From Hymenopus coronatus (Eukaryota; Arthropoda; Insecta; Mantodea; Hymenopodidae), in NCBI GenBank assembly GCA_030762935.1, contig CM060887.1, forward strand, positions 10,098,501 to 10,162,500: a DNA stretch of 64,000 bases. Direction: 5' to 3'. The notes beneath the pieces are model-generated. The model searched no databases. It saw only the letters and a program-made list of their open reading frames with translations, and was not told the DNA's origin. A program made the position numbers and the translations under genes. Shown piece after piece: positions 22,728 to 33,331 of the stretch; positions within the stretch are counted from its first letter, which is position 1, and every line of letters begins with the position of its first letter.

Positions 22728-23582
22728 TCTGATGTGTTCCTTTTACATGACTCTCTCTACATCTCTGCAACAAATTATTGTTAAAAAAACTTATGCCTAT
22801 TTACTTCATGCTAATCGAGAAAAAATTGGCAGAAATAGTCTTATTACTTGCTTCCATGTAAGTAGGAGAGAAATAAGGGTGTGCCATAGGTTAAAGTGAT
22901 AATCAAAAGCTGGTTGCTATATGACTGAAGTTCCTTTGTTTATATGGACACGAGTTGACAAATTCCTGTATGAGAAAAGTATAAGCTTTCCAAAGCTAAA
23001 ACCAAAAATAAGGAATATCTCAAAAACGATCAACTCCACGAAAAACCTGTGTATAACATGAATTAAGCATTTTAACTGCACTACATTGTTTGTGTGGTAA
23101 GTTTTTGTCCATCTCTTACGGTTTAGCAGTTATGCATCATTCCGTAAAATTCATCAGAATAAAGTAGTCTTCAGAAGCTATTCTCAGAAAATTCAAGATA
23201 TACATTGTATTTGGCATGTAAATATCTTAAATATAAGAAATGTTGATCAAAATCTTTACAGCCATTTTAAAGAAAGTCATAAATTTTGAAAAATGTTCCA
23301 TGGAAAGGGTAGTTGAGGGTGGGGGGATTTTCTTGGAAATCTTCGTGTCGCATCCTTGGAAGATACCAAACCTAAACACCAAGTTTGGTATTTGACGGTG
23401 TTTTCGATTTTGAGTTATGCTACTTACAGCAACACATACACGGATATTTTTCTAAAAATGGTATTTTTTTTATTTAGGGGGTCCGAAAACAGCTATTTCC
23501 AGTGAAATCTTGGTATGGAATTTTTGGGTGCAATACAATACTTTCTCTATATATTATGTACATAGTACGTATAGAGAAAGTA
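22728..23582 (-). mobile_element. Family H, full length
   Basis: 855 bp. Diverged; the microsatellite is reduced to CAACACATACACGG (23430-23443). 5' palindrome TATTATGTACATAGT present. Confidence 0.85.
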
Positions 23583-23956
23583 AATAAAGAAAAAGAGATA
23601 TGATATGAAGCTGCAGGTCCAGGTGTTTTGGGGAAAAGTTTGAGTGACCAAAAGCAGCATTTCAGTCGTGAACCATCTCATCAGCTTGTATATTTATGGA
23701 GCTGAAATGCTAGAAACAATACGACGAAATCTCTGGTGTGGCAGAAGCGCCGTGTAATGGAGAGAGGAGTGTGCCTCTGTGATAATCGTGAATAAACGTG
23801 CTAGTTGGGATAAAGCTCAGAGAAACACTAACATTCCGGAAGAATGGCCTGCAACTTCCTGCTCCAGATAAAACAATATCGCACAAGCTTGAAAACTACA
23901 TTTTGCTCGCAGTCTTAATATACCATACCACCAAGTCCAGGAACGTGTTTAAGTCC
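23583..23956. other. Unassigned spacer
   Basis: About 370 bp without a recognised gene or repeat. Confidence 0.35.
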
Positions 23957-24560
23957 TATACCAAAGGTTAAAGTGACCGTGAAAAGCTGGTTGCTATGTG
24001 ACTCAAGTTCCTTTGTTTGTATGGACAGGAGCTGACAAATTCCTGTATGACAAAAGTATATTTTAAAGGTGAAAACAAAACGAGGAATATCTCAAAAACG
24101 ACCAACTGCACGAAAAAAAAAAAAACATATAGAACACAAATTGTGTGATTTAACGTGCTCTTCATTTGTTATGTGTTAAGTTTTTGTCTATCTCTTACAC
24201 TTTAGCAGTTATGCAAAATTCCTTAAAATTCATCCAGAATGAAGTAGGCTATTCCCAGAAAATTCACGAAATGCATTTTATTTGTCAGGTAAATATCTTT
24301 AATATACGATATTTTAATCAAAATCGTTACAGCAATTTTTGAGAAAATCAAAATTTTCGAAAAAAGTTCCATGTGAAGGGTAGTTTGTGGTGGGGGGATT
24401 TTTCTCAAAATCTTCGTGTCGCATCCCTGAAAGATACTAAACTTAAATACCAAGTTTGGTATTTTACAGACTTTTCATTTTTGAGTTATCGTTTTCACAC
24501 TCACACACACACGCATTACCTTCTCTACACACTATGTGCGTAGCACGTTTAGAGAAAGTA
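23957..24560 (-). mobile_element. Family H, truncated at both the 3' end and the 5' internal block
   Basis: Starts at ACCAAAGGTTAAAGTG. After a short CA run (24499-24510) it jumps straight to the 5' palindrome, which reads ACTATGTGCGTAGC. About 95 bp between microsatellite and terminus is lost. Confidence 0.8.
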
Positions 24561-24634
24561 AAAATGGTGTTTCGTAATCCTACGAAGAAAATAAAACAAT
24601 TTTAACACCTGTGGCATACACTATTACTTTCTCT

Positions 24635-24745
24635 ACACATGCTATGTTACACAGGTATAGAGAAAGCATTGTATTGAACCAAAAATTCGATACCGACATT
24701 TCACCGAAAATACATGTTTTGGGATCCCCTGAATACAAAAAAAAA
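24635..24745 (+). mobile_element. Family H 5' fragment
   Basis: 111 bp from the 5' terminus through the TGGGATCCCCTGAATACAAA block, cut by the minus copy that starts at 24746. Confidence 0.8.
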
Positions 24746-25074
24746 TCTGATGTGTTCCATTCACTTGACTTTTATCAAATCTCAGCAATAAATTACTGTT
24801 AGGAAGCTTATCCTTCTATTTACTTCATGCTAAACAAGATAAATTAGCAGAAAGGGTCTTATTGTCTGCTTTCTTGTAAGCAGAAGGGAAATAAGGGAGT
24901 ACTTTAGGCTAAATCGTTAGTCAATTTTTTTAAAAGCTGGTTGTCTTGTGGATAAAATTCGTTTCTATGCAGGGCCAAGATTGTACAACTTTCAGAGCGA
25001 AAAAAGTTTAAATATTTTAAATCTGAAACAAATAACAAGGAATATCTCAGAAATGGTTAATTCAACGAAAAAAG
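24746..25074 (-). mobile_element. Family H 3' fragment, mixed A/B type
   Basis: 3' hairpin (loop TTCCATT, CACTTG) and subterminal region diverged. The inner part carries B-like TTTTTTTAAAAGCTGGTTGT and GGGCCAAGATTG blocks. Stops at CAACGAAAAAAG. Confidence 0.75.
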
Positions 25075-25545
25075 CCTGATGTGTTCCATTCACATGGCTT
25101 TCTTTACATCTCTGCAACAATTTATTGTTAAAACGGTTGTGCATCTATTTACTTCATACTAATCGAGAAAAACTTAGCAGAAATAGTCTTATTACTTGCT
25201 TCCTTGTAAGTAGAAGCGAAATAAGGGAGTAACATAGGTTGAAGTGGTAGTCAAGTGGTTGCTATGAGATTCAAGTTCCCATCTTTGTTTGGAAGGAAGT
25301 TGACAAATTCCTGTATAAGAAAAGTATAAGTTTTTTAAAGGTGAAACTAAAAACAAGGAATATGTCAAAAGCGATCAACTCGACGAAAAAAGTATAGAAC
25401 ACAAACTGTGAGTTTTAATGTACTCTACATTTTTTGTGTGGTAAGTTTTTGTCCACCTCTTACGGTTTAGTAGTTATGCAAAATTGATCCAGAATAAAGT
25501 AATCTTCAGAGGCTATTCCCAGAAAATTCAAGATATACATTTTAT
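25075..25545 (-). mobile_element. Family H, 3' half, tandem to the previous piece
   Basis: Begins CCTGATGTGTTCC and runs to the ATATACATTTTAT block. Then the SINE target region begins. Confidence 0.8.
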
Positions 25546-25550
25546 ATACA

Positions 25551-25565
25551 ACACAACCGTTCAGT
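25551..25565 (+). repeat. Target-site duplication of SINE S1, left
   Basis: ACACAACCGTTCAGT, repeated exactly at 25762-25776. Confidence 0.9.
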
Positions 25566-25761
25566 ACCATTCGCCTCTCACCTAGATCGCCCCAAGCGAC
25601 AGCATGTGAGATTTGTGGTGGACAAAGCGGCGCAGGGGCGGGTTTTCTCCGGGTTCTCCGGTTTCCCCCGCCATTACATTCCACCGCGGCTCCATCGTCA
25701 TGTATGATCAGTGTCATCGCCTGCGGAGCCAGAGCAGTAAAAGCGGGCGTTAAACACTACC
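25566..25761 (+). mobile_element. SINE S1 with a 15-bp target duplication
   Basis: 5'-truncated S1: starts ACCATTCGCCTCTCACC, lacks the A box and part of the B box, has the full body, and ends GGCGTTAAACACTACC. Flanked by an exact 15-bp direct repeat, the signature of LINE-machinery retrotransposition of a truncated RNA. No poly-A tail, so the 3' end is probably recognised through the GTTAAACACTA tail (inference). Confidence 0.92.
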
Positions 25762-25776
25762 ACACAACCGTTCAGT
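25762..25776 (+). repeat. Target-site duplication of SINE S1, right
   Basis: Identical to 25551-25565. Confidence 0.9.
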
Positions 25777-26629
25777 GCTAAGGCTTCCCGCCAACTGGAG
25801 CTGTAGAGAAGAGGCTACGGAACAAGCCAGTACCTGCCGCATACCAATGCTGCCATCTGTTGATGATTTACTAATGTGGAAGCATTACGTTTCATTCAAC
25901 CCTCGAATTACATCATAGCCTGCTAAAATCTCCCTTCCTATGTGTTATATATCATTAATAGACTGTTTTGTTGAATTATCTTATCAAATACAGCTCGTCG
26001 CTTCACTCCGGTCGTGAATTATCGACAGGATGAAAACACTCGTGGCATTACTTAGGAAAATAGCTGGCCTACATTTCAATAACGTACTTTAGTTACTGTG
26101 GATTTTCAAAAGTTCACAGTTGTATCACCTTAAGAGCTTCTCTCTCTCTCTCTGTTGCGTAGCGGAATGACGTAACAAGGTGTCTGTTTACGAGCTCTTG
26201 ACCTAAGCAACTATTCGTGAAGGGAGACTACGAATGTGGTATCGTAAATAAGCACGACATCGAGCCTAACTTGGAATCCCAGTCATGGCGGACACACATC
26301 TGTTTCCTACGTCATTACGAAGTGCTGTCGTCCATTTAGACTAAGTACGGCTTGAACAACACGCAAAGTAGGGCTCGGATTTTTAGGTAAATACATATTC
26401 TGTTTGCGTCCCAATATGAACTTGAAACTGAGGTTACTGTTCTGGGTCTGTACACTAGACCAAACATTTTAAGTTTTATTGCACATAAAAACGCATATTT
26501 TCTGATTTTTTATGTAAATAAACATCTTTCGTATATTAACATAAATTACACAAAACTTGCATAAAGGAAGGTTTTTTAAAATAATTTTCACATAATTTTA
26601 TAAAATCACAAAAAGCATTCACCTCAAAC
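25777..26629. other. Spacer containing one arm of an inverted repeat
   Basis: Bases 25922-26041 are the inverse complement of 29393-29512 (see that entry). The rest, including a CT run at 26141-26152, is unassigned. Confidence 0.45.
25922..26041 (+). repeat. Inverted dispersed repeat R5, arm 1
   Basis: AAATCTCCCTTCCTATG through AATACAGCTCGTCGCTTC to GTCGTGAATTATCGACAGGA. The complement is at 29393-29512 with moderate divergence. The two arms bracket the nested LINEs. Confidence 0.75.
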
Positions 26630-26735
26630 CTCAGTTAAATATCTTGGCATTCTACTGAACACAAAAATGACATGGAATGATCATATTACAACACTTGCTA
26701 ACTCAAGGCTCTTCAAACGTTATCCAGTATTTATT
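26630..26735 (+). pseudogene. LINE A reverse-transcriptase fragment, left part
   Basis: Plus-strand translation VKYLGILLNTKMTWNDHITT, then LANSRLFKRYPV: the Y-L-G-I/V-x-L...W...H-I motif after the catalytic box of jockey-type reverse transcriptases. The frame stops where LINE B begins on the other strand; the matching right part resumes at 27308. Several residues are lost between the two parts. Confidence 0.82.
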
Positions 26736-27307
26736 TGTTTAGTCATTAGGTACGTTAGTACAATAGACATGGTCAAAATAATATATACATGTAAGAGTCA
26801 GTCAGTCATATAACAATTCTAGTATTAAAAAATTCATCCAAATTTAGCCTTAAACTGTATTACATTTAGATCTCTCATGTGGTCAGGAAGCTTATTAAAG
26901 GCTATAATGCTGGTTATCATATAACTATCTTTAACTTTCTTTAGTCTAGTGCATGGAACATGCAATTTATCAATATTTCTGGTATTTAATGTGTGTACAT
27001 GTCTGTTCAGTTTAAATTGATTTAAATTCTTGTGCACATATAGTAATAATTGTAATGTATAGAAATTGTACACTGTTAAAATTTTCTGTTGCTTAAAAAG
27101 TGGTCTACATGGAGCATTGTAAGCAGTATGACATAAAATTCTCATGGCTTTCTTCTGTAGAAGTAGAATATCATTCAATTTAGAACAGTTCCCATATGCT
27201 AACAGTCCACAGCTAAAAACACTTTCAAACAAAGCAAGATATATTTGCTTTAAATAGCTACAAGGTACTTTGTATAAACGCTCCAAGATTGGCCTGGACT
27301 GCTCCAT
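26736..27307 (-). pseudogene. LINE B, 5'-truncated copy (C-terminal reverse transcriptase and 3' UTR)
   Basis: The minus-strand open frame 27307-26834 (157 codons) encodes the C-terminal part of a CR1/jockey-superfamily reverse transcriptase. It carries YLALFESVFSCGLLAYGN, LNDILLLQKKAMRIL and the following hydrophobic/NTRN region, then a TAA stop. About 100 bp of 3' UTR follow, ending in an AAATAAATA tail at 26736-26745. The frame is uninterrupted, so the insertion is young compared with its host. Truncation at the 5' side is usual for LINE integration. It lies in opposite orientation inside LINE A. No clear target duplication was found (TATCCAGT left, CCATTCTG right). Confidence 0.85.
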
Positions 27308-27603
27308 TCTGCTTTACAAATCTTTACTTCCACCTCTTCTCATTTATGCAGCTCCTGTAAGGTCCACAGCAAATAAAACTAATATACATAAACTGCAAGT
27401 TGTACAAAATAAGTTTCTCCGCAGAGCTACAACTGCACCAGGTTTGTAAGAAATACGCGGCAGCTTCAACACCAACTTCCAATAGAACACTACATGAGAC
27501 ACCTCTCCAAGACATTCTTCAACAAGTTACTGGTGCTCAAGCATTTAACCTGCATATCAAAACTACACACAAAAGACTGTAAAGAAAACTACCACAACAT
27601 TTT
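27308..27603 (+). pseudogene. LINE A reverse-transcriptase fragment, right part
   Basis: Plus-strand frame LLYKSLLPPLLIYAAPVRST, then NKTNIHKLQVVQNKFLRRAT. This is the conserved thumb region (LYKxLxxPxLxYAxPV...LQxxQNKxLR) of jockey-type LINEs. It becomes frameshifted after about 27440 and continues as CISKLHTKDCKENYHN. It is cut by the family H copy at 27604. A possible C-terminus and 3' UTR follow beyond that copy (from 28486, ending with AAATAAATAAACG near 28850), which is inference. Confidence 0.82.
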
Positions 27604-27740
27604 TACTTTCTCTATGCGCACTATGTACACAGTGTATAGAGAAGGTATTGCACTCCATCCAAAAATTCGATACCGAGATTTCATCGAAAATATATGTTTT
27701 AAGGTCCCCAATATCCAAAAAAAGCATTTTCACAAAAAGG

Positions 27741-27771
<31 letters not shown>

Positions 27772-28485
27772 CCGTGTGCCTGTGAACACGATAACTCAAA
27801 AACGAAAAGTCGGTAAAATACCAAACTTGGTATTTAAGTTTAGTGTCTTCCAGGGATGCGACACGAAGCTTTGGAGAAAAATCCCCCCACCCCAACTACC
27901 CTTTACATGGAACTTTTTTCGAAAATTTTGATTTTCTCAAAAATGGCTCTAACGATTTTGATTAAAATTTCGTATATTAAAGATATTTTCCTGACAAATA
28001 AAATATATATCTTGAATTTTCTGGGAATAGCCTCTGAAGAGTAGTTTATTCTGGACGAATTTTACTGAATTTTAAATAACTGCTAAACCGTAAGAGATGG
28101 ACAAAAACTTACTCCACAAAAAATGTAGAGCACATTAAAACACACAATTTATGTTATATACACTTTTTTCGTGGAGTTCGTCGTTTTTGAGACATTCCTT
28201 ATTATTGGTTTCTGCTATGAAAAACGTACAATTTTCTCATACAGCAACTTGTCAACTCCTATCCATATAAACAAAGGAACTTCATTGACATAGTAACCAG
28301 CTTTTGACTATCACTTTAACCTACGGTAGTCCCTTATTTCGCTTCTACTTACAAGGAAGCAAGTAATAAGACTATTTCTGCTAATTTTTTCTAATTAGCA
28401 TAAAGTATATAGAAGTATATATAGCTTTTTAAGAATTATTTGCTGCAGGGATATAGAGAAAGTCATGTGAATGGTACACATCAGA
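27604..28485 (+). mobile_element. Family H reference copy (Helentron-associated/HINE-like), full length, subfamily A
   Basis: I use this 882-bp copy to define the family. Left subterminal inverted repeat at 27605-27614, followed by an imperfect palindrome at about 27609-27643. GT microsatellite at 27744-27770. Internal 20-nt inverted repeat (AAATACCAA, 2-nt spacer, TTGGTATTT) at 27816-27835. Well conserved middle block with CTGGGAATAGCCTCTGAAGA at about 28020. Right subterminal repeat at 28451-28463 and terminal hairpin at about 28464-28482, ending CAGA before a T run. No target duplication. Subterminal inverted repeats, a 3' hairpin, an internal microsatellite and T-T insertion are known HINE/DINE-1 traits; class assignment is inference. 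It sits inside or just after the LINE at 27308-27603, with CAACAT on its left and TTTAACC on its right. No coding capacity was recognised. Confidence 0.8.
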
Positions 28486-29585
28486 TTTTTTAACCAGTGA
28501 CACAGAGGACTCCTGTTAATAATTATTCATAAAATTCACAATCATGCAGTTTCATTTTTTTAAATTAATTATTGTTATTACTTATACTTTCATTCAATTG
28601 TAACATTATTTGTAAAGTTATATTATCATTTCTGAGCTAATGACTATTTTTGTTTGTTAGAGGAGCCAACATGGTCAACCTCAAATGATAATGTATTTAA
28701 TGTTTTTGTTATCTATGGCCTGTCATAATTTGTTGTTAATTATTAGAAGAACTGATATGTCAGCTTTAGTATTTCTTCAGTTTGAAGAAACTATAAACAC
28801 AGTTTTCCTTAGTTCCATGAGCTCGCAAGAGCACTGCATGTGCTTGAAATAAATAAACGCAGCCCGGCTAGTATATACCCTGATACTTGTTAAACTGTAT
28901 AGTCAATTCGTCACTCATTTGTCATTTGTGAATCCGCAAAGTTTAGACAACCTTCTAGTTGTGTTGGGAAGTTACATATCGACACTTTTGACTTCACAGT
29001 GGATTAAACATGCCCAGAGTGAAAAGTAGTGCCAGATTATGCTGCGGAATTAAGGCTATTTTCAGTTCTGATGGTAAAATCCTAAAATTATTGATGTGAG
29101 TGACATTTAACGCTAGACTTACTCCTAGTGACATGGAGCGATCATTTTAGAAATTCAAGGCACTTCTTCGTCACAATCGTGAATCTTTTGGGATGGAAAA
29201 TTTGAGGAAGCACGTGGTCGTATCCTTCCCACGTATGATGACTGATGAGTACCATGTACATTTGTATTAGATCTTTTAAAAAAAATATATTTGTTTTGGA
29301 ACATATTTTTAACATTTTTAGTGCATAGAAAATGCATATTTTCCAAGTTTTTAGCGCCCAAAAATCCCAGTCCTAACCAGAAGTAATAGCACAAGTGTTT
29401 CCATCTTGTCGATAATTCACGACCGGAGCGAAGCGACGAGTTGTATTTGATAAGACAATCCAACAAAATAGACTATTAATAATTTATAATATATAGGAAG
29501 AGAGATTTTATCATTGTAATACTTATATTAGTTCTCAAATGGTACATGACGCATTTGACCATGCTTATTTATCGATCTTTTTTTT
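28486..29585. other. Possible LINE A 3' UTR, a broken frame, and inverted repeat arm 2
   Basis: 28486-28860 could be the LINE A tail (ends GAAATAAATAAACG). From 29009 a plus-strand start MPRVKSSARLCCGIKAIFSS then DGKILKLL is faintly like the N-terminus of hAT/CGG-binding-protein-like transposase fragments, but it stops at once; weak. 29393-29512 is repeat arm R5. The minus-strand frame 29155-29466 has no domain. Confidence 0.35.
29393..29512 (-). repeat. Inverted dispersed repeat R5, arm 2
   Basis: Complement of 25922-26041. Shared blocks include GTCGATAATTCACGACCGGA and GCGACGAGTTGTATTTGATA. Confidence 0.75.
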
Positions 29586-30181
29586 TACTTTCTCTATACG
29601 TACTATGTACATAGTGTACAGAGAAGGTATTGTAATACACCCAAAAATTCGATACCGAGATTTCACCGGAAATACATGTTTTAAGACACCCTGAATACAA
29701 AAAAGAATCATTTTTAGAAAAATGTCCGTGTGTGTGTGTCTGTGGGCAGCATAGCTCAAAAACGAAAAGACCGTTAAATACCAAACTTGGTATTTTAATT
29801 CAGCATCTTCCAAGGATTCAACACGAAGGCTTTCAAGAAAATCCCCCCACCCCAAACTACCCTTCACATATATTTTATTTGTCAGGTAAATATTGATAAC
29901 GTACGATATTTTAATGAAAATCGTTTGGGCCATTTTTGAGAAAATAAAAAAATTGAATTTTTTTCCATGTAAAGGGTAGTTGGGGGAGGGGGAATTTTCT
30001 TGAAAATCTTCGTATCGCACCCTTATAAGATATCAAACTTAAATACCAAGTTTGGTATTCAACGGTATTTTCGTCTTGAGCTATGCAAACATGTATTTCC
30101 GGTGAAATCACGGTATCGAATTTTTGGGTGGAATGCAATACATTTTCTGTACACTATGTACATAGTACGTGTAGAGAAATT
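29586..30181. mobile_element. Family H inverted dimer (two 5' ends outward)
   Basis: Plus-strand 5' third at 29586-29868 (palindrome, GT run, to CTACCCTTCACAT), joined to minus-strand 5' half at 29869-30181 (TATTTTATTTGTCAGG to the 5' palindrome). Both outer ends are 5' termini. The minus part lacks the microsatellite block (CTATGCAAACATG junction at about 30080). Confidence 0.82.
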
Positions 30182-30188
30182 AAAAAAA

Positions 30189-30926
30189 TCTGAAATGTTA
30201 CACTCATATGACTTTCTCTAGATGTTCTACAAACTTCATACATAAGATTATTCTTCATTCTGCACCTTGCTAATCGAGGTACTCAATGTTCTTATTACTT
30301 AGTTCCTTATAAGCAGGAAGAAAATAAGGGAATACACTAAGCTAAATCGATAGTCAATTGTTTTAAAAGCAGTCGTTATGCGATTGTCATTAAAAATCGC
30401 TTCTTTTCTTGGCCAGGCGTAGAAAAAAAGGAAAACGGGTACTCCCGTCTGAGAAAATGAATACCTCGAAAACGGTAAGCTCCACGAGGAAAATGTATTT
30501 GACATAACTTGTGTATTTTAACAATACCTGCATTTTTTGTATAGTAAGTTTTTGTCTATCTCTTACGGTTTACTAGTTATGCCAAATTGAGCAAAATTCA
30601 TCCAGAATAAACAGGTCTTTAGAAGCTATTCCCAGAAAATTCAAGATATACATTTTATTTGTTAGGTAAATATCTTTAATATAGGATATTTTAATCAAAA
30701 TCGTTAGCCATTTTTAAGAAATACAAAATTTTCGAAAAAAGTTCCATATAAAGGGTAGTTTGGGGTGGGGGGACTTGACTCAAAATCTTCGTGTCGCAAT
30801 CCTGGAAAATACGAAACTTAAATACCAAGTTTAGTATTCAACGGTATTTTGGTTTTGAGCTATGCAAACATGTATTTCCAGTGAAATCACGGTATCGATT
30901 TTTTGCAATACATTTTCTGTACACTA
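30189..30926 (-). mobile_element. Family H, subfamily B, in tandem, 5' terminus lost
   Basis: 3' terminus TCTGAAATGTTACACTC eight bases after the previous 5' end. B-type TTTTCTTGGCCAGGCGTAG block. It carries the same microsatellite-block deletion (CTATGCAAACATG at 30857) as its neighbour at 30080. It ends in TTTTCTGTACACTA without the palindrome. The shared deletion shows common descent or conversion between neighbours. Confidence 0.8.
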
Positions 30927-31608
30927 AGGAAAAACAAAAATGAGACGTTAGTGTAATGTATATTGTGCGAAGTGTTGGATGTTCGCACACCACAGTGACA
31001 ATTTAAGCAACATTTGAGCGGATGGAAGTCCTTGCTATTCGTGGCGTGGCGTCCCTGGGACCCTGGCTGCAAGTCTCTGCGGAAACAGAGCACAGCAGGG
31101 GGAGCAGAATAATGAGATGGTGATTGCATTGTCGCAGACAGGGAGTGAGTGAGTGAGTGAGTGCTTATTTCTACCGTCACTACCTGGATACAAAATTGAG
31201 CCGAATCCAAACACGACGCTCGTTCAGCAAATTAGAGTATATGTGGAAAGGAACGAGGGCAATTCCTATTTCGTTGGTAGAAAGTGCTGCTTAAACAAGT
31301 GACCTAATTAACGTACGAAGGAGAAACAAAGGAGAAAGCAGTGGAATTACCGAAAGTGCTCTATGCTCTACGGATCTTCCTCTCGTTCGCTCACACACTC
31401 GCTCACTCTTTCACAAATACAGAAAACCAAATTAATTCCAACATTAAGCGTTTGCCAAACAGAGGAAATACTTTCTTTAGAAAATCTTTTCCTCTACAGC
31501 AAATCTCTCTGCATTTCTAATTACAAATACTCATTGAGAGTTTAAGAAAGTCGAAATGTTCTATCTTGACAATGTTAAAAGTTTTATCCATTATCTCAGC
31601 AACTATTT
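30927..31608. other. Unassigned spacer
   Basis: Contains a GAGT tetranucleotide run at 31142-31162. GC-richer near 31000-31100. Minus-strand frame 30887-31210 has no domain. No gene called. Confidence 0.35.
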
Positions 31609-31725
31609 AATGTTCAATGTACATAGGGATAGAGAATGCACCCAAAATTCGATACCGAGACTTCACCGGAAACATATGTTTTGGGGTCCCCTGAGTCCGA
31701 AAAAAGCATTTTTAAAAAAAGGTCC

Positions 31726-31762
<37 letters not shown>

Positions 31763-32489
31763 TGTGGACAGCATAGCCCCAAAACAAAAAGACCGTTAAA
31801 TACCAAACTTGGTATTTAGGATTAGCATCTTCCAAGGATGCGACACGAAGATTTAAAAAAAAAATCCCCCTACTAAAAACTACCCTTTACATGGAAAAAA
31901 TTTCAAAAATGTTGATTTTCTTAAAAATGGCTCTAACGATTTTGATTAAAATATCGTATATTAAAACTATTTATGTCCGAAATAAAATGGATATCTCGAA
32001 TTTTTTAGGAATAGCCTCTGAAGACCTATTTATTCTGGATGAATTTTGGTGAATTTTGCATAACTGCTAAACCGTAAGAGATAGAAAAAAACGTACCACA
32101 CAAAAAATGTATCTTATGGCAAAAAACACAATTTTTGTTAGCTACGTTTTTGTTGTAGAGGTAACCGTTTTCGAGATATTCCTTGTTATTGGTTTCAATT
32201 GTGAAGTACTTAAAACTTTTCTCAGACAGGAAATGTCCGCTTTTCTTTTGTTATACTCCTGGCCAAGCAAATAAGTGATTTGCAATGGCAATCGCATAAC
32301 GATAGCTTTTAAAACATCTGACAATCACTTTAGCATAGTGCATTCCTTATTCCCTTCTACTTATAAGGAACTAAGTAATAACATTCTGCTAACATTTATC
32401 TTGATTAGCATTGTGTACAAAGAAGAAGAATCTTTTGTAGGAGTTCTGTAGAGCAGCTAGAGAAAGTCTTGTGAGTGTAACACATCAGC
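31609..32489 (+). mobile_element. Family H, subfamily B, nearly full length
   Basis: The first 20 bp of the 5' terminus are missing; the right arm of the B-type palindrome (AATGTACATAGGGATAGAG) is present. GT run at 31732-31760. The B-type 3' third and hairpin end at 32489. The mariner at 32491 follows directly. Confidence 0.85.
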
Positions 32490-32490
32490 A

Positions 32491-33151
32491 TTTTTTAACC
32501 TCCGATAGGCTATAAATAAAAGACAAGTTCAACAATATTTTATTTTGTACACTTATGGTTGGTTACTTTTCAACATAATCACTGAAAAGATTGCGACATT
32601 TATCGTACCTGTGCAGAAGCTTTGCAATACCCGTTTCAAAAAATGTTGCCGCCAATGATTTTAAATGAGCATTGACGTTGTTTTGAAGATCTTTGTACTT
32701 TACGTTTGCAGAGAGCCATTCAAAAACAACGAAGAGGAATTGTGTTGATCCATGCCAACGCTCGTCCACACACTGCTGGCACAACCCACCGGCTCCTAGA
32801 ACAATTTCAATGGGACATTTTCGATCATCCGCCGTACAGTCCTGACCTGGCAGCCAGCGACTTTCACCTTTTCCCTGAACTCAAGACGTGGCTAGTAGGG
32901 CAGCACTTTCAAACCAACGAAGATCTTCAAAACAACGTCAATGCTCATTTGAAATCATTGGCGACAACATTTTTTGAAGCGGGTATTGCAGAGCTTGTAC
33001 ACAGGGACGATAAATGTCTGAATCTTTTCGGTGATTAGGTTGAAAAGTTATCATAAGTGTACAAAACTTTTAGTAATAAAATAATTGTTTTCTATGAAGT
33101 TTTCTTTTATTTATAGTCTATCGGAGGTTGAAAACAAAAACGGCATCGTGG
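32491..33151 (+). mobile_element. Mariner M1, long inverted ends, dead transposase core
   Basis: The right part holds the C-terminal catalytic region of a mariner (D34D) transposase on the plus strand (32706-33038): LIHANARPHTAGTTHRLLEQ, WDIFDHPPYSPDLAASDFHL, then a tail ending before CLNLFGD and a stop. The second catalytic Asp (HDNARPH in M2/M3) is Ala here; the third Asp (ASDF) remains. The N-terminal half is absent. The left 210 bp (32491-32700) are an inverted copy of the right 210 bp, so the element has about 210-bp inverted ends. The left outermost bases are lost at the junction with the H copy; the right end reads CATCGTGGTA where relatives read CCCTCGTA. Confidence 0.85.
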
Positions 33152-33152
33152 T

Positions 33153-33331
33153 ATATCTGTTGATTAGAAGGAAAGGTATGAGTTTTTTTTTATAAAGACC
33201 TGCTTATTTAGGTGCAAAAGTGTGGTAAAATTTTCAGCCTAAGGTGTAAATTAGTTACCGAGATAATGGGGTAATTGCATAAACAATTTTACTACTTCAG
33301 AAATTGCTTTCAAACATAACATTTAAAAAAA
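33153..33331. other. Spacer
   Basis: No gene or repeat recognised. Confidence 0.3.

Noticed and set aside
27494..27931. A 145-codon plus-strand frame
   Set aside because: It is a chance fusion of the end of LINE A with the left part of a family H copy.
29009..29260. hAT/CGG-binding-protein-like N-terminus (MPRVKSS ... FSSDGKIL)
   Set aside because: Only about 30 residues are suggestive before a stop; the expected zinc-finger residues are absent.
29565..30020. A 151-codon minus-strand frame
   Set aside because: It runs through the inverted H dimer joint; no relation to a protein family.
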